The position numbers and the translations under genes were made by a program. This document shows, in pieces, positions 13,380 to 25,784 of a DNA stretch of 64,000 nt; the first letter of the stretch is position 1; each line of letters starts with the position of its first letter. This DNA is from Alisma plantago-aquatica (taxonomy: Eukaryota > Streptophyta > Magnoliopsida > Alismatales > Alismataceae), in contig OY856412.1 of NCBI GenBank assembly GCA_963693085.1, positions 1,063,724,744 through 1,063,788,743 of the forward strand. The letters run 5' to 3'. Below the pieces are notes generated by a model, which saw only the letters and a list, made by a program, of their open reading frames with translations, did no database searches and was not told the DNA's origin.

Positions 13380-14520
13380 TATTCAATTCATGAAACCAGT
13401 CGCTTGATTGGTTGATCATGCCTACCAAATGACCATCTCACTGGGTGAGATGGCCGTTTGGACAAGGACAAATGAGAGTCTCAAGTACTTGAGAAATTCA
13501 TTTTAGGGTCAGGTTGACTGAAGTTTGAATTAGCTTAGTTATTCCCTTGAACCGACCGACTCATCTCAACTCAACATATGGTCATCTGGGTGTGTGAGAC
13601 GGGCAGCTCACTTGGGTGAGATGGCCCAGTTGGGGCAAAATGAAGGTTTGGGATGTTTCTCAAATATTTTGAATTGCACTTACTTGAGGAGCAAGTAAAT
13701 TACTATAAGGTATTAATTGGAATCGAAATTGCTAAATTCTTATCTGATTGGGAAACTTCCAAATGACCATTTGGCAGTGCGAGATGACTGTCTCGCTTTC
13801 CAGATGATCGTCTTGGTGTGCCAGACGATCTTTTGGTGTCTCGCAAGTTGTGAAAGTGAATTTTCTTCTAGTCTTTTCCACTCCCACACAATCCTGTACA
13901 TACTGGGAACCCTAACACTAACGTCACTTATAAAAGGAGGGGTATTGGGGCTTCCCAAGACATAACACAGAATATTAAGAACCAATTCCTCTAAAAACTA
14001 TTATCCTCTCTGGCTGTGGTAACCAAGAGCGCTCAAGCAAGTCCTACCCAACCGGGAGGGATAGCCTACGGGAGAGAACAACTAAGAAGTTGTTGTGGGA
14101 GAGAAAGTTGGTGACTAGTACACCAATGGGAGGGACAACTCCTTCCTATCCATTATTGGTGAATGATAGAAGTTCTAATTAGTCTGTGTGGACTACTCTA
14201 GAGGCAGGAATCCTTTGTCTGCTACTCAGAAAGCAAAGTCAACTGGCATTCTGTGGCCAGACCACCAGAGTCACTGTAGAAGTTGCTAATATAACTATTT
14301 GTGGTGAAGAGTAGGAGTTGCACAACCACTGTCCAATAGCAACTTGTCATCAATTGCAAAGAAGTGAGTTTTGTCACTGAACGTGTTCCAGGACCCGGTA
14401 TAACACACTAAAAGCATCCTTCCTATTTTATAGTAGTTGAGGTGATCTTGTTGCTATGGGAATGTGGATAGATAATTTTTTTGTCTCCGCTGCTATGCTA
14501 TGTGCTTGTATTTTCCAACA
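13380..14520 (+). mobile_element. Copia-like LTR remnant with hairpin modules
   Basis: Features point to a plus-strand LTR 3' part: a TATA box (TATAAAAGGAGG, about 13930), a transcribed leader-like stretch, and an end at 14520 in TTCCAACA abutting gypsy integrase sequence. Upstream of the TATA lie perfect hairpins: CCATCTCAC/GTGAGATGG (13433-13453), GCGAGA/TCTCGC (about 13780) and GATCGTCT/AGACGATC (about 13806-13830). Similar palindrome-rich LTRs are known for Sireviruses. The start of the LTR (expected TGTTGG-like) was not found, so this is a truncated copy or an end I cannot see. Confidence 0.45.
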
Positions 14521-14754
14521 AAGGATCCTAGTAATTTGTTGAACATTGACCTTATTGAACTCTAAGGGAGGTTGACATATCTTGAGTCACCTGTGAGGAT
14601 AATGGATACCAAGCTGAAAGTGCTCAGGAATAAGAAGATCAAGATGGTAATGGTTCTTTGAAAGCACAATAGTAAGTATAAAGCCACATGGGAGCTAAAT
14701 ACTGACATCAAAAATTATCATCCTGATTTGTTTGTACTATTAGTCAAATTTTGA
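14521..14754 (+). pseudogene. C-terminal end of Ty3/gypsy integrase with chromodomain-like tail
   Basis: The reading SPVRIMDTKLKVLRNKKIKM followed, after a stop, by HNSKYKATWELNTDIKNYHP matches the tail of plant chromovirus integrases, in which a valine/tryptophan-rich chromodomain follows an element-specific linker. There is a frameshift before it and at least one in-frame stop inside. It sits directly before a polypurine-rich stretch and the LTR start at 14783, as expected for the 3' end of a plus-strand gypsy pol. The rest of pol is absent and its left side is replaced by the copia-like LTR remnant. Confidence 0.75.
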
Positions 14755-14782
14755 GAAAAAAATTTCTATATGAGGGAAAGGA

Positions 14783-17700
14783 TGTTATAACATGTTTTAT
14801 CACATGTATATAATAATTTAAATGTAATAATTTGAGTAATAAGGAAATATTGATTTTCTTTAAAAGAATTAATTTCTTTTGCAAATTTTCCTTTGTAATA
14901 GTTTTCATGGTCTTTACTGATTTTGAGAACCTAATAATAAACATAGGGAAAAGGGAATAAAGAAAATACAAAATTATGTGGACTACAAAAGGTAATGGGT
15001 AATTAATTATATACACATGGAATTGTGAGGAATTCTGTAGAGAAGTGGTGTTCAAGGCCACTAATGGTTTAGTTTTGTTTTCACATGGTTCCCAATGAGA
15101 AAAGTAATCAAAATAAGAAATATATGAACATATAAAGAGAAAAGAATGGATTTAATGCCTTAAATAAAAGATAAAGAGGGAGACTTGATATTAATAAAAG
15201 TACTTTAAGTTCAGTATTTTTGTATCCAATCTCACCCACACTTAAATAAAGTCACTAAAGTTTTCCTTCAAAATTTGGGATTAAAAAGATAAAAGGAGAG
15301 AGAGATATAAATTTTTCTAGAAATCCTAAAGTGAATGAATAACTAGGAATAACATTAAATGTCACACATATATCCTCTTTGGAAATGATTATCACTTACA
15401 TTTATATTTTCACACACATCGCCAACCCTTGGATCAGGATCAGATGATCACAAGATAAACTTCTAGCTAACGTTGAACAAGGAAAGTTGGAGCAGTTAAA
15501 GCATGTTTTTCTAATTGATTTTCTCACAACTCAATACATGAGAAAGATTGGAAATCTTTCCATTAACTTGATGATATCAATGCAAACCAACCTACCCTAT
15601 GTTTTTCCTGACTTGGAGGGATGTAGAATATTTTCCCAATTCACAAGCTTAATGGGTAACTTTATCATCATAGTCAAGGATATGTATAGTTCTATGATGC
15701 TAACAAGGAGTGGCTCAAGTGGTCAAGCACGATGTCCCCTAACAAAAGGACTCGGGTTTGAATCTCAATTTCCACCTTGATTTACCTCCCACGTTTGGCC
15801 TTCTCCATGGGAGTGGGAGAGAGGGGAGAAAATTTCTCTCTTAATCGCATATATAGTGCTATGACCCTCCTATGTTACACACACATTGGTTTGCAAGATT
15901 CTTCTCGACTTTGTATTTGTCTACCTACCTCAAATTCCCTTTCAATACTTGTTCTTCACTTCTTCCTCTCCCTAGTGTCTTACTAGAGATACCCTCTCCT
16001 CATCTCATCAACCCTGGCTACCTCCTGGACAGTTGAAGGCCTCATTGAGTTCGTCAAGGCAAGGAGAAGGTGACATTCCATGCAAGAGGCTTGATTGTAA
16101 ATTCAATATTTGGGTTGACCATCTGTCTCGTGCAAGAAGGAGGAATTGAGGATGAAGACAAGCCCCAGTAAAAACACCAAATTTCCCTTGTCTGTTCTTT
16201 AGTACCAGTAAGGACTTCTTGGTACTTTTCCTTTCTTTTCTCACCTGACTATATGAAGTCCACACAGACACAGACCGCCAGGTGGTGTCATCCCATTGGC
16301 TCAGCCCAACCGAGTTGGCAAGGTTGGGACTCGGGAGCACTGCCTAGGTGGCGGCTTGTGATTGGACAAAAATCAATTAGTTTTCTAAAAAAACTAGTAA
16401 ATCGTAGAAATTTTCAATGAAGATAAATTATATAATAAAGTTGATCAAAAAAATGCAATGAATGCAATAAAAAATAGTTTCAAATACTAACTTTTTCTCA
16501 GATTCTAAAATTTCATAAAGTTTCTATCTTTATGTGTTGAATGCATAAAAACCCTAACTTCTTGGTTATAATTCTAAAAATATGTTTGAACGACTTCAAT
16601 GGATAAAGTTGGGTCTTTTTGGATACAAGAGGCAACTTTGACTTAATTTGACATTAATCATGTATAAAACATCTAGTTAAGGGTTTGTAAATTTAAAAGG
16701 AATTAAAAGTTATAATTAGGTTTTGGAAAGACAAAAACCAAATGAAACCCTAAGTTGACCTAAAAGCCCTAACTTGGAACCCAAGACAGTCTTAATGGTG
16801 GATTTTGGATAGAGTAGTAATAAGTGGGTGTTATGCATTAATTACAGGGTGATTGCTTGCTTGCTCTCAATCTACATTTATTGCTTGGACTTTAATCACT
16901 TATGAGAAAGGTATGTGGTTATGTCTATGAATACTCAATATAAATGACTTCCATGGATTCTCAAGGTTTTCAACATTGATTGGAAATCTCTAAATCTTTT
17001 ATGAGTATCACGTTGGTTGTTAATTTAATTTTTGCAAACTTTAAAGCCTTTATGAGTATCATATTATATAAGTATAACTTTCTCAACTATCTTTGGTGGA
17101 TTTAAGTGATACATGTGGGATGTATGGAATGTCACTATGGTGACGAATGATCAAGTTGGGATAGGATGATCATCAATAAGACCATGCTAGGATAGGATGG
17201 CCGGGATAGGATGGCCATTGTGAGTCCTAGCCGAGAAAGGAAGGTCATAAAAAATCGAGCCCACGAGTTGTAGGTTATGAGAAGTCCACTGTAGGGACTA
17301 AACCCTAAAAGAGAGGGTACCCCACATGAGTACTCTAGAGAGGGAGTGTACCACATATATTAAGTTGAGAAGTTAAAAAGAAATGCATGTTCAATCTTGT
17401 AATCATTTTTGTTGTTATGGATGAATATTTTGTTACATCTAGATTGAAATATTTTGTTCCCCACATACCAGTATAACATGTTATGATGACCATGTTTTTA
17501 GCACAATTTTAGGTTAAACTATTTTTATTAAACAATATGGACTTCTAGAGAAGGTGGAACCAAAATAAAAGACTATTATAACTACCTAGAGGATTGTACT
17601 AGATAGATTTTATTCCCAGTGGTAAAAAATAGTTTTCCTTTTAATGTGACTCCATGTTTGAGAGTTTATCTTTCATCTTGTTACCAAACTCTTTCTCTTT

Positions 17701-17817
17701 AGTGAAATTATCAACTATTCATGTTGAATTGCTAAACCATCAATCATGTATTATGGTAATGGTCCTTTCCCTCTTGATCCACCTTAATTGGCGATAATAG
17801 GGGGAGGGGTCGTTACA
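14783..17817 (+). mobile_element. 3' LTR of a Ty3/gypsy element (about 3.0 kb)
   Basis: Starts TGTTATAACATG just after the purine-rich GAGGGAAAGGA and ends GGGGTCGTTACA. It is related to the solo LTR at 25785-29159: same start (TGTTATAAC), same end (GTCGTWACA), and matching internal landmarks GGTATGTGGTTA (16908 and 28290) and CCCACATACCAG (17460 and 28831). The two are clearly diverged. A SINE lies inside. The 5' LTR is not in the window, so no target duplication can be checked. Confidence 0.75.
15702..15900 (+). mobile_element. tRNA-derived SINE inside the gypsy LTR
   Basis: The A-box TGGCTCAAGTGG (15711-15722) and B-box GGTTTGAATCT (15755-15765) have the spacing of an internal RNA polymerase III promoter. 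The surrounding wording (AGTGGCTCAAGTGG, then GACTCGGGTTTGAATC) is typical of plant tRNA-derived SINEs. The body is followed by unrelated pyrimidine-rich sequence. The 3' end and target duplication are not clear, so the end coordinate is approximate. It is not a functional tRNA, because the cloverleaf cannot close. Confidence 0.5.
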
Positions 17818-19889
17818 TAATGTCTAGGTATGGTAACATGAAATCCATAGAATACTCTCAAGTAAATATTTTTTACTAGGTTTGCAATCAAAACAAACAT
17901 ACCATCCAAGGTATTTGTAGAATCATTAGGCAATCCAATCTACTGTCAGTAACTGTCTATGGATTCTATAACACAAGGCAAATATTACAAGCACTAAAAA
18001 GAGATGAAATCATTTCAATGTCTCCCCACCATGCATGTTATGTAGCATTGGCGATGACATCATAAGCTATTTCCTTTAGGACTCTAAATTCAAGACACAT
18101 GTATGGACTCAACTGAACTTTTAGGAATCCATTACTTATATGAACAAGTAAGAAGGATTGTCATTTATTATAAGATTATAAATATAATGCACCATCGACT
18201 CAATAATGAACTTTATAACTTCCTAGAACCTATACAAGGTTCATAATGAATAGTTACACACTAGAAGAATGTCCCTAGTGCATTTGATTTGTTCCTTTAT
18301 CAAAGAGTGATCAAGTTCTATCTTAAATCAATACAATAAAAAAAGTTCATGTTTGAGGAATCACGGCCCTATACTTCATTCTATACCAACTATTCATCTA
18401 GTCTACATCACTGTTGATGTGGGTTATAAGAAAATTTTGATTGTTTCACTCCCTCTATATGCCATATATAGACCAAGCTTCATTCTTTAAATCGATGCCC
18501 TATTTTGACCTAGTTTTCACAAATTAGTGTGAATAAAGGTAAATCATTAAACTTAAATATGTACTAAAAAATATTTCATGCACTACAAAATCTTAGATAT
18601 AGAACACATCAAATTCCTCATTCTAATCTTCTTACATGTCTTCAAGCAAGATCGAAGTGTTATTATAAAAAAAAATGAAGGAAAGAAAATGATATGTAAT
18701 TTTATCAACATAGCATTCATAATGTGCTTTCTATATAACAAATAAAAATATATCTAAATAACATATTACCTCTTTCATATATTCTAAAATTAACATTAAT
18801 CACAACTTATAGAAAATTAAGAGTAAGATTAATAAACAACTATATTTTAATTATTGAACAAGATTTATAATGTAGATCAGTTCATGGTAAGGTGATATGA
18901 AAGGTCTATATAATAAAGAATACAACAAGATATTATATAATAAGTTTGAAACAAGATCCCCTTTGCCCCATATTGTAACAAAAAACTCAAACATTATTTT
19001 GTCTTTTCTCAATCATTTTATTAAAATTCCTAAGGTAGGAGTAATGTAGTGAGAAATTCGTCCTTACATCCTAATCTAGTTGTTGAAGTCGTGAGTAACC
19101 ATCAAACTTACAAATGGATTTGCCCATCCCAATGAGAATTATGGGTTATTGAGTCAATTGTTGAGGTTTTGTACATATATTTTGTTTTAGTGGGTGTCAA
19201 CATGTCCTCTTTTCATTTTTGTTATCAATCAACTTTTTATTTCAATATAAGTAAATACAAGCTTAATACAAGCCATGAATTTAATAACAAGCATAATTCA
19301 ATGAATTCTAGGTTTGTTATATGTAAAAAAATAAATAGTTTGAAAAGTCATATTTTGATATTATCGTAAAAACATTTCACCTTCCTAACATGACATATTA
19401 TCTCAATAACTTACTAGTATAGTGGAATAGGGATAAAGGGATTGAAATTTGATTGTTTTATAGAAATAAGAAACATTGGAAGTGTTGTTTCCTCAATATA
19501 TAACATAGAGGAGGTTGTCCTTATATGATATTGTAAGTAGATATAATGAGAAATAATTATGTGACACATAATTTTTCTCAATAGTATTCTTGGGTTGAGG
19601 TGTATACTAGAAAATTTTCTTTGTATACACATCTGTCATTTTGTCCCAATCATTTTTAGATGTATAACTAAGATATGAACAAAATATTTAATTTGTAAAA
19701 GGAATAAGGAGGAGTTATGTGATACAAATGGGTTAAAAATATACATGATGGGATAATAAGACGTGCTATAAGAAAGAGAATGACTAACTACAATGTAAAT
19801 TAAAAAGAAGAATGACTAAAACATGGAACACACTCCCTGTCCATGGTGATGAAGGAGTCATAGTTGAACATCTGAGGAAATCATCCTTG
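17818..19889. other. Mostly unassigned; possible copia RNase H trace at 17990-18260
   Basis: AT-rich and without clear ORFs. One frame near 17990-18260 reads KRDEIISMSPHHACYVALAM and later IMHHR, which is loosely like copia RNase H (the region around AEYIAL and the MHHRTKHI block). Frameshifts and stops are many. The remaining sequence shows nothing I can name. Confidence 0.25.
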
Positions 19890-22313
19890 ACCCGGAGAAG
19901 ATAAATCTGACCTCTCATTCATAGATTTGTCCTATAAGAAGAATCTGGGAGACACTTCGCTAAACAAGGTGGAAATAAAAGTTCAAGAGTATACTTTGAT
20001 TTATTCGTAGGAAGAAGTAAGTAAGAATGTAGAGAAATGGAACTCTTGTCTAGCTGGTTACATCTTAGGATGCAAGTCACACATTCCTACTCTAGAGAGG
20101 TATATGTCATTGAGCCAAGATTATGGCTTCTTTTTGATATGTTTCTCAAAAATTTTAGATTTGTAGAATGTCCTTGATGATGATTCTTATTATGTGAGAC
20201 AGAAGTCAATGATCAAGATGAAATGAATACTAGGCCAATCATTACAAAGATTCAAACTAACAGACATTCTAGAACTTCTAGGGAAGAGAATGTTCAAGAG
20301 AATCAATTCCTTTTTGGGTACTCCATTGTGTATAGACAGATTCGCACATGACTTTAGTAGACTTGAGTTTGCAAGACTACATGTTCTAATGTCTGTTGAT
20401 GCTATATTTCATGATTACCTTGATGTTTCTAGTGAAAGTGGCACTCCATACCGTATTTTGTTTGTGTATGAACGGAGACTCAAACCTTGTCCAACTTGCA
20501 ACAACTTTGGGCATGATTATTGCAAACCCAAAGATGCTCCTATATAAAAGAAATTTTAGGTTGAAAAAAAGATATTGATAGTACAACAATTGTTTACAGT
20601 AAGTTAGATAGTGCAAAAGCAATTGTCAAGGTGTTTAATACTAGTTCTGAGAAGTTCATGAATACAGATTCAAGTGAGTCTTTTATACTGATGTTGAGCC
20701 CAGTGTTACTACAAAAGTTGAAGATTTAGAAAAGGAAGAGTTCCATGTGAGTAATGGTAGCTTTAAAGTGGAAAATGATACATCAAGAGATCTACTATTG
20801 AATCTTCATCAATGGTAGATTTAATCACACCTCCAAAATCAACTAATATGAATAGAGATCCTTAATCTTCACAAAGATCTAAGGAGTTTTTGGATCAGGG
20901 GAAAACAAGGAAAATGAAGATAAAAAATTCTAGCATCAATTCTCTGACATCATACACTCTGTTATTGAATAGGTTCAAGAATTTAAAGTTTGAAATTGAT
21001 ACTAAAAATCTTCAAATACTAGTGAAGAACTGGTGCCTCACAATTCGAATGGATGAACTTGAATTTAATGTAGTTTCCTTGAATGTAAGGGTCTCAATAT
21101 AAAAGACCCTAACGTCAGGTCAAAATAAATAGAATAAAATTGAGTGTGATCATCTTAAACAAAAAAGAAGTTAGACAAAGGAAAATTAAAAAGCTTTTGG
21201 ATAGATTCTTTCTAGGATATGGTTGGATTTCAAACCATATGTCTCATGTTGTTGGGAGAGTCGTTATCTTATGGAAGAGAACAAGTTGTGATGTCTGCAA
21301 ATTGGGAGAGTCTGACCAACATGTCTATGCTGAGGTCAATTTTGATAATAAAAGCTTCTTTCTTTATTCTCTGTACAGGTACAATTCTTATTATGATATA
21401 AGTATTGTGGCTTACTCTTCAGCAATTTTATTTGTCTATTAGTAAACCCTGGATTATAATGGGTGACTTTAATTTCGTGAGAAAATAAAATGAGAAGATT
21501 GGGAAGGACCCCCCCCCCCCTCAAGGAAATCGATGGAGGATTTGAGAAATCTTGTTCTTACTTGTGGCCTTTTGATCTTCATTAAATTTGCCAACTTTTT
21601 CTTGCGATAACCGTCAAGAAGGGGATTGGTTTGTTACTATTCACATTCATGGAATCCTATATAATAGTGATTTTATGTCTGACCACTCTAACTTCAACAA
21701 CAGTTTTCTCTTATCTAATATTATAAGTGACCATAAAATAATGAGTCTATAGTTTGGGAAGAAATGAAAATTGAATACATTAATGCTTGTCTAGGAAGAA
21801 AGGCTTTTCTGACATTGTTAAGAAAGAATGGAGTAATTCTTGTGAAGGTTTCCAGTGTTCATTGCCTATTTATGATTAGAAATTTGAGAGGTCTACGATC
21901 TAGATGGAATAGATATATAGTTGGTAACTTCTCTAAGAAGAATCCTGCTCATGAGAGAGTTGCCTTATCTTCTCAAATTGAAGTACGCAAACCCCACTGA
22001 TATTGTTTTGCTGAATCAAGCCATTTTCCATAGGAAATAAGCTAATTAGGATTCATTAGTCGAAGAGTCTCTTCTGAAGAAAAGGTCTTGAGTGATTTGG
22101 CTCAAAGAAGTGATTTGGATTATAGATTTTTCTACTCATCCATTAAAGTTGGAAGACAAATTAATCACATCAAATCTATTAACATTAATGGTATGTCATA
22201 CACCAATCAAGAGGATATTAGTATCTATATTTTGAGTTTCTATATTTTTGATAATGACCATGTCCCTAACAATACCTTATTATAGTCTATTGATTTTCCT
22301 AAAGTTGATGATG
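19890..22313 (+). pseudogene. Degenerate L1-type LINE: ORF1 and endonuclease remnants
   Basis: ORF1 is seen in several frames at about 19900-20550: an N-terminal nucleic-acid-binding region (DUF4283-like; NSCLAGYILGCK, DYGFFLICFSK), then the 20290-20547 frame with LEFARLHVLMSVDA and a CCHC-type zinc knuckle (CPTCNNFGHDYC). Endonuclease traces follow: VVSLNVRG near 21070, IMGDFNFV near 21460 and SDHSNF near 21680. Many stops and frameshifts, plus a homopolymer of C at about 21510, show it is dead. No reverse transcriptase is left on this strand. It stops where the 3' end of the minus-strand LINE begins (22314), so the second LINE probably inserted into it. Confidence 0.75.
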
Positions 22314-25300
22314 TTTTTTTTATAGAAGTCAGGAGGACATCTTATTCATCTCTCCCTCCTCTTGCGAGCAAAATTAAATGAAAGTCACAGTCACTATCAA
22401 ACTTGAATCATTAAATGAGGTAGTACTACTACCCTTACACATGTCCCTAACTAACCGATCAAGGATCTTGTTAGGTGGTCGAGCATGCCACACATGCCCA
22501 TTGTTGTGCTTCCTGTGGTGTTTTGCAAGACCATCAGCCGCTGCATTAGCCTCCTTGGGAATGTACTTCGTGCACCACCCTCTCCTTCTTATGTTCTGAA
22601 TCTCAACTAGATATTTTGTGAATCTAGGAAATTCCCGCATACTGCCATTGACCATGTTAACAGCTAATTTGGAATCGGGCTCAAAGATGACATCTTCAAT
22701 ATCATACACATCTGCTGTCCTCATAGCGAGCATGATACAAGAGAGCTCCGCCTCCGCCACTTCCCTTGTGTTTACATCAGAAGAAAATCCGCCTACCCAC
22801 CTTCCTGCTGAATCTCTGATAACCACCACAATGCAAGCAGCAGGGTTCTTGACTGTAGCGTCACAATTAAACTTCATGGTGCCATGGCTGGGAGCCTCCC
22901 ATACTGATGTTTTCGAGATATCCTTGTGGGCGTCTTCTTCCTTAAAGGCCTCCAATTGGTTCTTGGTCTCCCTTTCAATGGACCATACCTGTTGCGCCGT
23001 ATGAGTTTCTTCACGGTTGAAGGAGTGTTTGTTTCTACTTTGCCATATATGCCATCAGGTTGTGAAGAATCTAACTTTGCCTTCCTCGGTCTGATCATAC
23101 TGATCTACTAGCCACTGCTTCAGGTTCCCCGTGGAAAAGAACGTAGTGCTTTGTGCATCTTTTAGGAGCTCCATCCATACTTCTTTGGCCATTCTACAGT
23201 CTCTGAGTGCATGGAGAATCGATTCGTCCTCTGTGCCATACCTTAGGCAAGTGTTGTTACTCGTCATCCCTCTATGCACTCTCTTCACATATTAGTCAGC
23301 AATGCCTCGTGCTGCATCAGCTAGGCAAAGGTCTCAACACAAGCTGATGTCTTCAGCTTCCAAATAACTTCCCAATTGCCTGCTGAAATAATTTCTTTAT
23401 CCATTCTCAGTTGAACATGGGCTGACTTAGATGAATAGGCTCCGTTGTCCGTGTGTTCCCATACTCTTAGGTCTTCTCCATGCCTCTCCAATTGGATCGG
23501 AATTTTCAGAATCTCGTCCACCTGCTCCTGTGGTATCCAGTCCTTAAGGAAGTCGACATCCCACTCACCTTGAGGGATAACCAGGCAGTTTACCTTCAAA
23601 TCGATAAGTTCCGAAGGAATGGGTTTTAGAGCGATGTCTTTCAAGATGGGTCCTCCTCTCCACCATCGATCTGTCCAGAAGAAAGTGCCTTCCCCGTTCA
23701 TTGGTAGCATGTGAGAATTCGCCTCAATGAAGGTCCTCCCTACCATAGCTGCATTCCTATGTCGAGAAAGATTACCACTTTTCCCCCATCCTGCTCTCGT
23801 GTATCTGCCCCTCACTCCAGTGCACCAGGTTGACTCCCTATTACTGCTGAGATCCCATGAGTGCTTATAGAGTAATGCTAAGTTCCATTCTCTCATTCTT
23901 CTTAACCTCAGCCCGCCTTCTTTCTTTTGACAGCAGACTTTGTCCCAAGCTACTAGAGCTTGAGGATGTGCTTTATGAGTACCTCCCCACACAAATCTCC
24001 TCACACAGCCATCTATTTTATCACATAACTGAAGTGGAAATACTGCAGTCTGCATAATGTACGCAGGTAATGACGACAACGTTGCCCTAACAAGGCAAAT
24101 TCTACCTGCAAACGAGAGGCTTCTAGCCGACCAAGCATTCACTCTACTGTATGTCTCTCTATTCACTCTACTGTGTAGAACTGGGAAGCCGAGATACCGA
24201 CCAAGGTCTGAGGTCGCTTGATATTTGCATTCATTTCTAATACGTCTCCTAAGGTTGACGTCCACACTTCTTGAGAAGAATAATCTCGTTTTGCTAAGGG
24301 ACACCACTTGACCGGATGCCCTCTCGAACTTCTTGAAACAGTCTAGGATGGTCTTCATTGGGCAATACTGGCCTTACCAAAGATGATTAGATCGTCAGCA
24401 AAGCTTACATGAGAGATTTTTGGTCCATTCCTACTAAGGGTAACCGACTTCCACTCTCCGTTAGTTACTCGCAGTTCAATCAGCTGACTTAGTCTCTCAA
24501 GGCACATCACAAAGATATAAGGTGATAACGGATCCCCCTGTCTCAAGCCTCTGCTAGCCTTGACAGCCCTGGACATCTTGCCACTCCAAGCAATGGTGGT
24601 CTCTCCTCCTGTAATGGACGCCATAATGTAGCGTCTGATATTGAATGATATTCCACTGCACTCAAGCGTATCCTCGATGAATCCCCGGTCCATAAGGTCA
24701 TAAGCCTTCGTCAGGTCCACTTTGATTGCCATGGTTTTAGCCCCATTCTTACGCTTCATGTTGTGTATGAGCTCTTGAACTAAAATGATATTATCTGTAA
24801 TCCTTCGTCCCGGGACGAAGCTACTTTGGGCCTTTGAGATGGGCCTGAGCTGTTCACACTTTACTGGTTCCACTACCTTGGGGATAAGAATAATCGTGGA
24901 ATCACACATTGGCTTGGGAATGAGCCCCGATATTATGATCTCTTCCGCCATTTTAATCAGACTAGGACCGACCTGTTTCCAATTTCGCTATATGAAGTGG
25001 GCGCTCACGCCGTCGGGACCCAGTGCCTTAACGGGTCCAAAGTCATCACTGTATTGTATACTTCATCTGAGGACGGGCTTCTGCCAATTATCTCCAACTC
25101 AGTTGTAGTCAGCTGCTTGAACTGTCCCGGGATCTCAAAGTAGTTGCGCGGTGGTCTACTCGCCGAAGATGTTAGTACTTGCTTGAAATAGTTCACAACA
25201 TGCTCCATAAGCGCAGATTCGTGTGTGATCCAATCTCCCCTGGCGTTCTTGAGTCTGGAAATTGAATTCCTCCTTCTCCTCTGGTTAACATAATTGTGAT

Positions 25301-25784
25301 AGAACTTGGTATTGTTATCGCCGGCCCTCACCCAATTGATATGGCTTATGTGTTTCAAATCGATCTCCTCCTCCTTTAGAATTTTATCTAACTCCCTTTG
25401 GAAATCCGAACAAAGATTATCAGAGATATAATTATACTAACTCGCTAGATTAGCCTGTAGACGCTTGATATTTCTAAGGAGCCGGTGTTTGTTTTTTTTT
25501 CCTTTCCTTCATACATATCTCATCAAATTTCTGGATACCGCTCCTGGCCTCCCAAAGAGCATCCTTGAAATTGAGTGTCGAGTTCCAGTTGATGTTCAGC
25601 ATGCCTTTAAAATCCGGGTGTTGCTGCCAAGAAGCTTTGGTAGTGAATCTTTTAGGCCTCTTACCTGGGAGTCGAGTTCTGACTAGTAGAGGACAGTGGT
25701 CAGATCCCACTCTTGGGAGGTGCTCCACTACTGTATTAGGGAAGGTAACAATGAAGGTTGTGTTCGCTGTTGCTCTATCTAGGC

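Noticed and set aside
15711..15770. Functional tRNA gene
   Set aside because: Only the A- and B-boxes are kept; no acceptor stem or full cloverleaf can be formed, so a SINE is the better reading.
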